Source: JANQRZ01 sp965215165
GTDB lineage: Bacteria; Bacteroidota; Rhodothermia; Rhodothermales; JANQRZ01
Length of the DNA stretch: 64,000 bases
Direction of reading: 5' to 3'
Assembly: GCA_965215165.1 (NCBI GenBank)
Contig: CBDCCX010000006.1
Location: 2,666,001-2,730,000 of the forward strand
The position numbers were made by a program, and so were the translations under genes. Positions 18,458-25,223 of this stretch are shown piece by piece (position 1 is the stretch's first letter; each line of letters begins with the position of its first letter). Below the pieces are notes generated by a model. That model did no database searches. It was given only the letters and a program-made list of their open reading frames with translations, and was not told the origin of the DNA.

Positions 18458-18587
18458 GGGAGCCGGAGGTTGAGTGAGCGGGGCCGCGTTAAGGTACGGC
18501 GCGGCTCTGGCCAGGCGGAGAGGGAGATAAAACGTGAGAAGAAGGGGACGAGCCTCGGCACAGAGCACGAGGGTCTCGACCCCTTTC

Positions 18588-18616
18588 ACCTCAGCACATC
18601 TCTACCTCAGCACATC
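18588..18616. repeat. 13-bp direct repeat across a stop codon
   Basis: ACCTCAGCACATC occurs at 18588-18600 and 18604-18616, a 16-bp period. It spans the TAG of the Uma2-family gene (18602-18604). A local slippage duplication is the simple reading. Confidence 0.75.
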
Positions 18617-19180
18617 GGAGACCGCGATGCTCCCAGCATCGGGCAGCGCCGCGAGGGTCAGCGTCTCGCCCGGCTCGGCCACGCGGTCCTCGGCGTACCC
18701 CATCGCACCCGGCCGGCGGTAGACTTCGACCTTCTCGCCGCCCAGGTCTACGATCCAGACCTCCGGGATGCCGGCCGCGGCGTAGCGCGGTACCTTTACC
18801 GCCCGGTCCGTCGCGAGCGTCGAGTCCGCCACCTCGACGAGGAGGAGTGCGTCGGCAGCCTCGGGCACCCGCACCGTTCCCATCGGCCGCAGGAGGGCGA
18901 CATCCGGCTCCGGCTCCTGGTGCGGCCCAAGCCGAACCGGGTTCTGCACGCTGACGGTGAAGGCACCGCCCGACTCCAACTCCAGTTGGACGAAGAGGCG
19001 GGTGAGCCGGTTGACACAACCGATATGAGCAGCGCCGACAGGAGACATGGCGGTGATGATTCCGTCGATGAGTTCGACCCGGCTGTCCTCGCAGAGAATA
19101 CCGGCCTCCCCGATGGCGTGGTACTCCTCTACCGTAAATGCATGAGGTTCCAGAAGCGTGGCAGGCATGGGCATCGGCAT
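18602..19180 (-). CDS. Uma2-family (PD-(D/E)XK-like) protein
   Basis: This 192-residue protein begins with three MP pairs, so the exact ATG (19180, 19174 or 19168) is uncertain. The family core is clear: FTVEEYHAIGEAGIL, then RVELIDGIITAMSP (about 35-48), PEPDVALLRP (about 88), and LLLVEVADSTLATDR followed by K-PRYAAAGIPEVWIVDL. These residues match the nuclease-like fold of Uma2 (DUF820) proteins, which are abundant in cyanobacteria and Bacteroidota and often occur in several copies per genome. A second, diverged copy lies at 35151-35696. The biological role of the family is not established. No toxin or transposon partner is visible next to this copy. Confidence 0.9.
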   Translation of the reverse strand: MPMPMPATLLEPHAFTVEEYHAIGEAGILCEDSRVELIDGIITAMSPVGAAHIGCVNRLTRLFVQLELESGGAFTVSVQNPVRLGPHQEPEPDVALLRPMGTVRVPEAADALLLVEVADSTLATDRAVKVPRYAAAGIPEVWIVDLGGEKVEVYRRPGAMGYAEDRVAEPGETLTLAALPDAGSIAVSDVLR

Positions 19181-19221
19181 CGAAGATAGAGCGAGTGATA
19201 CGCACCCGGCGTCTCGACGTT

Positions 19222-20046
19222 CTACTCTGACCTGCGGGCGACCATCAGCAGGCCGGTGCCAGTCGGGTTCGGCGCGCGGAGGTCGAGCGCGTTGAGCGCG
19301 AGGCCGGCCGGGAGCGCCGGCAGATAGTAGAGCGGCAGGAGGGCACCGAGCGCCATGCTGCGGTTTAGCAGGCCGATGGGCCACTTGACGAGCAGCCGCC
19401 ACCCGGCCGCCCCCCACCGCCCGTAGGTGTACATCCAGTCCACAACGCTCAGCCCAGCGGTCTCCAGCTTCTCGCGCAGTTCGGCCGGCGGGTAGCCGTC
19501 GCGGACGTGCTCGCCGATGAAGCTCTCCTCGCCCTCGGCCGTGACGCCGCTTCCGCCTTGGTCGCTCGGCGTGTTGACGATCACGTAGCCGCCGGGCCGG
19601 AGCACGCGGTGGAAGTTGCGAAACACGGCGCGGTCGTCCTCGATGTGCTCCATTACGTCGACGCTCAGGCACAGGTCGTAGACGCCCTCCTCCGCCATCG
19701 GCTCGGTGAGGTCGAGCTGGCGGAAGGTGATCCGACTACAGTGCGGGGTCTGCTCGAAAAAGCGCTTGGCGCGGGCGAGGTAATCAGCTTTGACGTCGAC
19801 GGCGGTAACCTCGACGTGAGGGAACCGGTCGAGGAGGAAATAGGCGTACTGCCCGAAGCCGGTGCCGGCGTCGAGCACGCGCACGGGCCGGTCCGCCGGG
19901 AGGATGCCGATGAGCGCCGTCAGTTCGCGGCGGACGTACCACGAGCGGAGGAAGACGGTGTCGAGCAGCCGGTAGAAGACCTTGTTGAGCGACGGCGAGC
20001 GACCGAAGGCGTCGCCGAGCCGGTCCTTGATCGGGTCGTAGTCCAT
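19222..20046 (-). CDS. Class I SAM-dependent methyltransferase
   Basis: This 274-residue protein has motif I VLDAGTGFGQYAYFLL (about 56-71), an acidic strand-2 end VTAVDVKADYL, and LCLSVDVMEHIEDDRAVFRNFHRVLRPGGYVIVNTP (motif II/III, ubiE/COQ5-like group). The C-terminal part (LLVKWPIGLLNRSMALGALLPLYYLP) is hydrophobic and may touch the membrane. It lies downstream of the epimerase and a glycosyltransferase on the same strand, so modification of a sugar or lipid-linked saccharide is the likely job. The 173-bp gap to the epimerase contains a large inverted repeat, so the two may not share one transcript. The substrate cannot be read from sequence. Confidence 0.88.
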   Translation of the reverse strand: MDYDPIKDRLGDAFGRSPSLNKVFYRLLDTVFLRSWYVRRELTALIGILPADRPVRVLDAGTGFGQYAYFLLDRFPHVEVTAVDVKADYLARAKRFFEQTPHCSRITFRQLDLTEPMAEEGVYDLCLSVDVMEHIEDDRAVFRNFHRVLRPGGYVIVNTPSDQGGSGVTAEGEESFIGEHVRDGYPPAELREKLETAGLSVVDWMYTYGRWGAAGWRLLVKWPIGLLNRSMALGALLPLYYLPALPAGLALNALDLRAPNPTGTGLLMVARRSE

Positions 20047-20111
20047 GGGCTAGGGTGCCTCGCAGGCTCAGCCGTTGCGTTGGGCTTCTGCGACGGTGCT
20101 TCGAGAGAGAG

Positions 20112-20183
20112 GACCGCAGACGGCGGACCGCGGACCGCCGCTCTTCGAAAAAACCCGCGGTCTGCCGTCCGCCGTCTGCGGTC
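20112..20183. repeat. Long perfect inverted repeat in an intergenic gap
   Basis: GACCGCAGACGGCGGAC (20112-20128) is exactly complementary to 20167-20183. The inner part contains CCGCGG on both sides (20128-20133, 20155-20160) and an A6 run in the loop. The arms themselves are built from related GACCGC/CGGACC steps, like REP-type palindromes. It separates the epimerase stop (20220) from the methyltransferase start (20046). It may act as a terminator/processing site or a REP element. Confidence 0.85.
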
Positions 20184-20219
20184 GAAGGGCAGGCAAGAGA
20201 TTCGCTACGAGCAAGAGCA

Positions 20220-21209
20220 TCATGCTGCCTGCGCTTCGTAGTACGCCATCGCCCGCTCGATGCCGGTGCGGAAGTCGGTCTCGGCCTCGAACCCGAGCGC
20301 GCGCTGCTTGGCGGTGTCGCCGCCACGGGCGAAGACGCCGGAGGGTTTGTCCGAGAGGCCGACCACCTCGGGCGCGTAGCCGCACGCCTCGGCGGCCATC
20401 CGGGCAAACTGCTTGAAGGTGGTGTAGACGCCCGTCGAGAGGTTCACCGCGTCGCCGTCGTCGATCTGCCCGACGGTGTGCAGGATGCCGGTGACGCAGT
20501 CCTCGATGTGGATGAAGTCGCGCATCTGCTCGCCGGTGCCCCAGACGTTGAGGACCTCGGCCCCCCGGTTCGCAAGAGCGCGCTTGCAGATGCTCGGGAA
20601 AGGGTAGGTGTCGTCCTGGTCCTCGCCGTAGCCGGAGAACGGCCGGTAGCAGACGGACTTCAGCCCGTGCCGCTCGTGCGCGAGCCGCGCGAGGTACTCG
20701 ACCGTCAGCTTGCTCCAGCCATACGAGAGGTCTGGCATCCCAATGTCGCCCTCGAACGAGATCATGTCCTCCCTGAGCAGCACGTAGTCGCCGCGCCGTT
20801 GCAGGTCTACGGGGTAGGCGGCGCTCGACGAGAAGCAGGCCGTCCGGCCGGGCTTCGCCTTCGCCGCCCACTGCCAGTACTCGGCGTCGATCGAGAGGTC
20901 GTCGGCGACGGCGAGGGGGTTGGTCTCGATCACGAGCCGCCCGCCGACGATGGCCGCGAGGTGGAAGACGAGGTCGAAGTCGTCATCGTCGCGCCGGTTG
21001 AAGAAGGCGCGGCAGTCCTCGGCGTGGAAGTGAAAGCCGTCGTGCGCGCGCGGGTCGAAGAGCGGCCAGCCGTCCCCACCAGGGTGGATGCCCCCGGTGA
21101 GGTCGACGATGGGATCGACGCAGTGCACTTCGTCGCCGCGCTCTAGGAGGCGGCGGACGAGGTGGCGGCCGACGAACCCGGCTCCGCCGGTGACGAGGAC
21201 TTTCTGCAT
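20220..21209 (-). CDS. NAD(P)-dependent sugar epimerase/dehydratase
   Basis: This 329-residue extended SDR has the cofactor loop KVLVTGGAGFVGRHL at the N-terminus, D for ribose binding in HCVDPIVDL, and the catalytic YGWSK (Y-x-x-x-K). Homologues of this type act on nucleotide sugars (GDP- or UDP-linked) that feed surface polysaccharides. It also has IDDGDAVNLSTGVYTTFKQFA, typical of the substrate half. Its ATG overlaps the stop of the upstream glycosyltransferase by one base (TGATG), which implies translational coupling. Together they look like a sugar-supply and transfer pair. Exact substrate unknown. Confidence 0.9.
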   Translation of the reverse strand: MQKVLVTGGAGFVGRHLVRRLLERGDEVHCVDPIVDLTGGIHPGGDGWPLFDPRAHDGFHFHAEDCRAFFNRRDDDDFDLVFHLAAIVGGRLVIETNPLAVADDLSIDAEYWQWAAKAKPGRTACFSSSAAYPVDLQRRGDYVLLREDMISFEGDIGMPDLSYGWSKLTVEYLARLAHERHGLKSVCYRPFSGYGEDQDDTYPFPSICKRALANRGAEVLNVWGTGEQMRDFIHIEDCVTGILHTVGQIDDGDAVNLSTGVYTTFKQFARMAAEACGYAPEVVGLSDKPSGVFARGGDTAKQRALGFEAETDFRTGIERAMAYYEAQAA

Positions 21210-22399
21210 CACATGCTCGGCTTGGGGGGAGTCTCGGATCGCATCACGAACGGCAGCAATTCGTCGACGAGCGCGTCCCACGAGTAGCGGTCCCCCTGCG
21301 CCTTTGCGCCTTCGACGAGCGGAGCCGGGTCCGCCTCGAAGAAGCGGACGATGGTCTCGGCGAGGGCGTCGGGGTCCTCCGGGGGGACGACGTAACCGGC
21401 TTCGCCGTCGGGCACCATCTCGGCGAGCACGCCGAGGTCCGAGACCACCATCGGCACGCCGAAGTAGAAGGCCGTCTGCACGACGCCGCTCGGCGTGGCC
21501 GTGCGGTAGGGCTGGACCGCGAGGTCGGCCGCCGAGAAGTGGAGGTGCACCTCCTCGTTCGGAATGTAGCCGGGGAAGAAGCGCACGGCCGGCTCCGGCC
21601 CCGCATCGAGCCCGAGCGCGTGGATGCGCGCCTTGATGGCCTCCTCGTCGTCGTAGAACTCGCCTGCCACAACGAGCTGCACGTCGACGCGCTCGCGGAC
21701 TTTCGGGAGCGCCTCGATCAAGATGTCGAGGCCCTTGTAGCGCCGGACGACGCCGAAGAACAGGAGCGTCGGCCGGTCCGGCAGGCCGAGCCGCCGGCGG
21801 GCGTCGGCGGGCGGGACCTCGTCTTCGAAGATGTCGTAGACCGGGTGGAAGGCTTCGAGCGTGCGAGCCTCGGGCTTGAGGGCGCGGAGGTCGTCGGTGA
21901 TGTGGCCGGAGAGGGTGAAGTAAGAGTCGGCCATGCCGACGAGCAGGCGCATCAGCGGCTCGGTCAGCGGAAAGGGTTTGTGCGGGTGGACGTTGTGGAG
22001 GAAGAGCGTGACCTCGGGTCGCGGCGCGCCCTCGGCGGCGAGCACGCGCTGCATCCGGCGGAGCATCGCGGCATAGGCCGGGACGAAGAACGGGATCCAA
22101 TGGGCGAGGATCACCGCGTCGGGTCGCTGCGCCGCAAGCCAGTCGCCGGCTCTTTTCCACGAGAGCGGGTTGACCGAGTCGATGAGCCGCTCGGGCGTGC
22201 CGGGCAGATCCCACGGCGTGTCCTCGAACTGCGTGGTACCGGGAAAGAGCAGGGCTGGGTACTGGCGGTCGAAGCTCAGCATCCGCACGTCGCACCGCTC
22301 GGCGAGGGCCTGCGCGAGGCGGTTGTTGAAGTGCGCGATTCCACCCCGGTACGGAAAGAACGGGCCGACGAGGACGACGCGAGGCGAGGGCGGGGGCAT
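21209..22399 (-). CDS. GT-B glycosyltransferase
   Basis: This 396-residue protein has an N-terminal RVVLVGPFFPYRGGIAHFNNRLAQAL and a donor domain with LLFFGVVRRYKGLDILI (about 208), VVAGEFYDDEE and the loop TATPSGVVQTAFYFGVPMVVSD. In this subfamily the TPSGVVQ loop takes the place of a clear EX7E motif. PEVTLFLHNVHPHKPFPL is also typical. The open frame continues upstream to a GTG (22423), but the ATG at 22399 leaves a short leader before the first strand. It is the gene directly downstream of the two lasso-leader peptides on the same strand, 137 bp after the second peptide stop. It is coupled to the epimerase. It probably builds a surface glycan. Confidence 0.9.
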   Translation of the reverse strand: MPPPSPRVVLVGPFFPYRGGIAHFNNRLAQALAERCDVRMLSFDRQYPALLFPGTTQFEDTPWDLPGTPERLIDSVNPLSWKRAGDWLAAQRPDAVILAHWIPFFVPAYAAMLRRMQRVLAAEGAPRPEVTLFLHNVHPHKPFPLTEPLMRLLVGMADSYFTLSGHITDDLRALKPEARTLEAFHPVYDIFEDEVPPADARRRLGLPDRPTLLFFGVVRRYKGLDILIEALPKVRERVDVQLVVAGEFYDDEEAIKARIHALGLDAGPEPAVRFFPGYIPNEEVHLHFSAADLAVQPYRTATPSGVVQTAFYFGVPMVVSDLGVLAEMVPDGEAGYVVPPEDPDALAETIVRFFEADPAPLVEGAKAQGDRYSWDALVDELLPFVMRSETPPKPSM

Positions 22400-22461
22400 G
22401 GACGAGCGAGGGAGCGGCAGCACGCGAGCGCCGAAGATACCGCTGCCGGGTCAACGCAAAA

Positions 22462-22736
22462 CAGGCTCCGATGGGGTTCCTCGGTGCCTGCACGCGGGGT
22501 CGGCTGGAGCCGGCATCGACGGTAGGGCGACCACCTTACGGAGGGCTACCCTCATTGAAGAAGCAAGACTCGTTGTTGATCGTCGGGCACTGGTTGATGC
22601 AGTTCTCTCCGGTCTCGAGAACGTTGCCGTCCACGTCAAACGAGAGGTCACCCGTGAAAGGGTTGCCCAGCGTCGCTGTGACCTTGGCTACGTCGCCGTA
22701 CTTGGTGAGAAGAGGCGTTTGGTAGGTTTTCATGAT
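22462..22736. repeat. Tandem duplication, copy 1 (pairs with 22773-23047)
   Basis: About 275 bp here match 22773-23047 with a period of 311 bp. The match covers a whole 65-codon peptide gene and its 3' flank, including the hairpin region (degenerate in this copy). Homology stops within a few bases of the start codon, so the promoter was not duplicated. Confidence 0.92.
22536..22733 (-). CDS. Small RiPP-precursor-like peptide with lasso-type leader (copy 1)
   Basis: This 65-residue peptide begins MKTYQTPLLTKYGDVAKVT. It fits the leader pattern of lasso-family precursors, YxxPxLxxxG followed 5-6 residues later by T. After the leader comes GNPFTGDLSFDVDGNVLE, then GENCINQCP, then a Cys-containing tail ending EGSPP. 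If cleavage follows TL, the core would begin G-N-P-F-T-G-D, with Asp at position 7, the kind of residue used for a macrolactam ring. The rest of the core (about 43 residues) is much longer than in known lasso peptides. No lasso B or C enzyme gene is in the window. It carries three Cys; its twin has two. The frame is open upstream to 22901, but the twin fixes the start. Its product is unknown. Confidence 0.72.
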   Translation of the reverse strand: MKTYQTPLLTKYGDVAKVTATLGNPFTGDLSFDVDGNVLETGENCINQCPTINNESCFFNEGSPP

Positions 22737-22772
22737 AGGCTCTGGGTATGAAGGAGCGCGGCCCACACAGAG

Positions 22773-22801
22773 CAGGCTCCGAGGAAATTCCTCGGAGCCT
22801 G
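22773..22801 (-). terminator. 12-bp hairpin between the two peptide genes
   Basis: CAGGCTCCGAGG (22773-22784) pairs perfectly with CCTCGGAGCCTG (22790-22801) around AAATT. It lies 46 bp past the stop of peptide copy 2. No T-run follows on the minus strand, so it may attenuate or protect the RNA rather than stop it. The equivalent region of copy 1 (22462-22490) has a weaker version with mismatches. Confidence 0.6.
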
Positions 22802-22846
22802 CACACGGGGGCCGCCGGAGCGGGCCGTCGTGGTAGAGATCGTGCC

Positions 22847-23044
22847 TTACGGAGCGCTGCCTTCGTTGAAGAAGCAAGACTCGTTGTTGATCGTCGGGCA
22901 CTGGTTGACCGAGTTCTCTCCGGTCTCGAGAACGTTGCCGTCCACGTCAAACGAGAGGTCACCCGTGAAAGGGTTACCCAGCGTCGCCGTGATTTCAGCC
23001 ACGTCACCGTACTCGATGAGGCTAGGTGCTTGGTAGGTTTTCAT
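22847..23044 (-). CDS. Small RiPP-precursor-like peptide with lasso-type leader (copy 2)
   Basis: This 65-residue peptide begins MKTYQAPSLIEYGDVAEIT, again with YxxPxLxxxG plus a downstream T. It continues LGNPFTGDLSFDVDGNV and GENSVNQCP and ends EGSAP. It differs from copy 1 mostly in the leader; in the tail, ENCIN becomes ENSVN and SPP becomes SAP. Start codon 23044 has a possible purine-rich site (AAGGGAACAG) upstream and a good Bacteroidota-type promoter 59-91 bp before it. The gene order (two peptides, then glycosyltransferase, epimerase) suggests one transcription unit. Whether it is processed is unknown; I call it a precursor only because of the leader. Confidence 0.75.
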   Translation of the reverse strand: MKTYQAPSLIEYGDVAEITATLGNPFTGDLSFDVDGNVLETGENSVNQCPTINNESCFFNEGSAP

Positions 23045-23401
23045 GATCTGTTCCCTTAGCGGGATTGTTATTTGGATGAAGCTGGATTTGGGTGAGCCTG
23101 GGCAAAATATAACCAGGTCCTGCCTGCCAGCGCAACCCAGGCGCGGAGATTATACACTGTTCCATCCGGCGCAGCGCGGCCCGACTTCCCGTCCGCCCCC
23201 TCCTAGGGGAAAGCCCTAGGTCCGATGCGACCCAAGCATAGCCTCTATGTCGATTCAGCACATTTCCATAATCACTAACGCATTCGCATGTCCTTCACGC
23301 CTGCCCCTTGACTTCCGGGAGGAATGCAAGTTCCTTAAGCGCTAGCCCAAATGTGCTGACACACCATCGGCACACCTTTTCCACCACACTACCCCAACCC
23401 C
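23045..23401. other. Divergent intergenic region with promoters
   Basis: This 357-bp gap separates the peptide genes (minus) from a T9SS protein gene (plus). It contains the peptide promoter (23103-23135), a small hairpin CCTAGGG-GAAAG-CCCTAGG (23202-23220), and TTGACT at 23308-23313, which is 89-94 bp before the plus-strand ATG. I see no open frame worth calling. Confidence 0.6.
23103..23135 (-). promoter_or_regulatory. Bacteroidota-type promoter for the peptide genes
   Basis: On the minus strand, TTG (23135-23133) is followed after 21 bp by TATATTTTG (23111-23103). This is close to the -33 TTG / -7 TAnnTTTG consensus, with one extra base. It lies 59 bp upstream of the ATG at 23044. Confidence 0.55.
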
Positions 23402-24985
23402 ATGAACACCCTATTTCGCACGCTTTGCGTCGCGGTCCTCTGCACCACCCTCACCCCCGTGGTATCCGCCCAAAACGCAGCCGCCACCGTCGACTGCGAC
23501 AACATCCCCGAGCTCGTAGGAGCTGCCGACGCGGCCTACGAGGTCTGCGCCGTCCCATCGACCGACCAGCCGCTCCGCTCCCTCAGCACCGCCCCGAGCT
23601 TCGGTCACGACGACCGGCGTTCCGCGTTCGTCGCGTTCTCCCAGTCCCGCCCGCAGGTCTACGCCCCTGTTATCGGCTTCGACCCGTCGCGCTTCCTCAA
23701 CGCGGGGGACTTCCGCGGCAACGACCTCACCACGTGGTTCGGCCTCGAGCAGGCAGGCCGCGCCATGTCGGTCAACGTCGAGACCGGAGAGATGACGAGC
23801 CTCGGCCGCATCAACCCGCCGGCGGGCCAGACGTGGACGGCGCTCACCTGGGATTACCAGGATGAAGTCTTCTACGCCCTAGCGGCGGACTGTGGGTCCG
23901 AGACCTCGCTCTTCACCGTGGACTTCGAGAACGGGACGAAGCGCCGCGTCGGCCAGCCCGCCTCGCTGTTCAACATCATCTGCGGCATCGCGCTCGCCTC
24001 CGATCCCGCCGATGGCACGCTCTACGCCTACGGCATCTCGTACAACCGCCTCGTGACGTTCGACAAGACGACGGGTGCGGCCACCGTGATCGGCCCGCTC
24101 GACTTCGACCCGAACGCCGGGCAGGAGATGGACTTCGACAACGTCGACGGTACGCTCTTCGCGTACGCCTACAACAACGCCACGCAGCGCGGTGAGCTTC
24201 GGACCGTCAACACGGCCAATGCGCGGACGGCGCTCGTCGGCCCGCTCGGCGGGGCCTTCCCCGGCGGCGCGAACCAGATCGGAGCCGGCTCCAGCCGGAC
24301 CGCGCTCCGCGCGCTTAGCATCACGGCGCTGACGACGACCCCGACCGTGGCGCAGGGCGGCACGGCCGAGTTCGCCTACCAGGTCTGCAACGGCACCAAC
24401 GGTGCGGCCTCCGGCCGGGCGTTCTACCAGGTAAAGCGCAACGGCCAGCCGATCACCAGCCGGGTGCCCATCGGTGCGGGCTCGGTCCCAGCCGGAAGCT
24501 GTTCTTCGAACCTCTCGTTCGGCATCGCGGTGCCCTCGGATCTCGCGACAGGCTCCTACTCCGTCACGGTGAGCGCCGGGTCGGACGCGTCGAGCATTGT
24601 GACGCGTACCACCGTCTCGGTGGAAGTGACCTCGGCGAACGCCGTGGCGAGCGCTGTCACTGATTGGACGTTGACCGACGCGACGCCGTGGGCGGAGCAC
24701 TTCGAGACAACGGCGAGCGCGACGACGGCTCCTGAGACCGGAGCCTATCCGAACCCGTTCGCTGAGCGCACCACGCTGAGCTTCTCGCTTGCCGACGCCT
24801 CCAACGTTCGCCTGACCGTCTACGACGTGCTCGGCCGCGAGGTCGCGGTGCTCCTCGACGGGTCGGTCGAAGCCGGCACGCACACGGCGACGTTCGAGGC
24901 CCGAGGCCTGGCGACCGGCACCTATGTCTGGCGCTTGGTGGCAGGCGAGACGGTGCAGAGTGGCCGGATCACGCTCGTGCAGTAG
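23402..24985 (+). CDS. T9SS-secreted protein with an N-terminal propeller-like repeat region
   Basis: This 527-residue protein has a signal peptide (MNTLFRTLCVAVLCTTLTPVVSAQ). Residues about 95-300 hold repeating strand blocks (MSVNVETGEMTSLGRINPP, FTVDFENGTKRRVG, LVTFDKTTGAATVIGPLD), which look like beta-propeller blades with an event-and-value pattern. Next is a beta-sandwich-like segment (about 305-415; TPTVAQGGTAEFAYQVCNG ... TGSYSVTVSAG) that recurs in three other proteins of this window. The end is a T9SS type A sorting domain (AYPNPF; VYDVLGREV; LATGTYVWRL). The protein should be exported and surface-attached or released. Function unknown; an adhesive or sensor-like role is possible. 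TTGACT at about -90 may be its -35/-33 element. Confidence 0.85.
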   Translation: MNTLFRTLCVAVLCTTLTPVVSAQNAAATVDCDNIPELVGAADAAYEVCAVPSTDQPLRSLSTAPSFGHDDRRSAFVAFSQSRPQVYAPVIGFDPSRFLNAGDFRGNDLTTWFGLEQAGRAMSVNVETGEMTSLGRINPPAGQTWTALTWDYQDEVFYALAADCGSETSLFTVDFENGTKRRVGQPASLFNIICGIALASDPADGTLYAYGISYNRLVTFDKTTGAATVIGPLDFDPNAGQEMDFDNVDGTLFAYAYNNATQRGELRTVNTANARTALVGPLGGAFPGGANQIGAGSSRTALRALSITALTTTPTVAQGGTAEFAYQVCNGTNGAASGRAFYQVKRNGQPITSRVPIGAGSVPAGSCSSNLSFGIAVPSDLATGSYSVTVSAGSDASSIVTRTTVSVEVTSANAVASAVTDWTLTDATPWAEHFETTASATTAPETGAYPNPFAERTTLSFSLADASNVRLTVYDVLGREVAVLLDGSVEAGTHTATFEARGLATGTYVWRLVAGETVQSGRITLVQ

Positions 24986-25033
24986 CGGAGGTAGACACTC
25001 CAGCGTCATCGCCTGAACACTAGGCGGAGCGCG

Positions 25034-25076
25034 GCGAGGCCCTCGGCGAAAGCGGAGGGCCTCGCTTTGTCTTTTT
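25034..25076 (+). terminator. Intrinsic terminator
   Basis: GCGAGGCCCTC (25034-25044) pairs with GAGGGCCTCGC (25055-25065) and is followed by TTTGTCTTTTT. It lies 49 bp past the stop of the T9SS gene. The stem core GCGAGGCCCTC recurs in the terminator after the next gene. Confidence 0.9.
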
Positions 25077-25223
25077 AGGTTGAGCCAAAAGCGCACTAAG
25101 AAAAGGTCTCTTTCTTCGAATAGCTCTTGACTTTTTGCAGACGGCTGTCGTTCATTGCCACTTCACAAAATACCCGGCTTCGGTTTTGGCCGGTCTAGCC
25201 CCTTCACTTCAACCCCCCTCTCC

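Larger units (their letters stand above)
22773..23047. repeat. Tandem duplication, copy 2 (pairs with 22462-22736)
   Basis: This is the promoter-proximal copy of the 311-bp-period duplication. Coding parts differ mainly in leader residues (QTPLLTKYGDVAKVT against QAPSLIEYGDVAEIT), whereas the segment from LGNPFTGD to the tail is almost unchanged. Confidence 0.92.

Noticed and set aside
20220..22493. A 757-residue fused glycosyltransferase-epimerase
   Set aside because: The open frame is two coupled genes; the epimerase has its own ATG overlapping the glycosyltransferase stop, and the upstream part is a shadow frame.
22773..22801. Hairpin as a riboswitch or transposon end
   Set aside because: It is a simple palindrome without conserved aptamer sequence or target duplication; copy 1 has only a degraded version.
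22536..22901. Longer 121-residue version of peptide copy 1
   Set aside because: The extra N-terminus spans the upstream copy's tail and hairpin; the duplicate gene shows the real start at MKTY.
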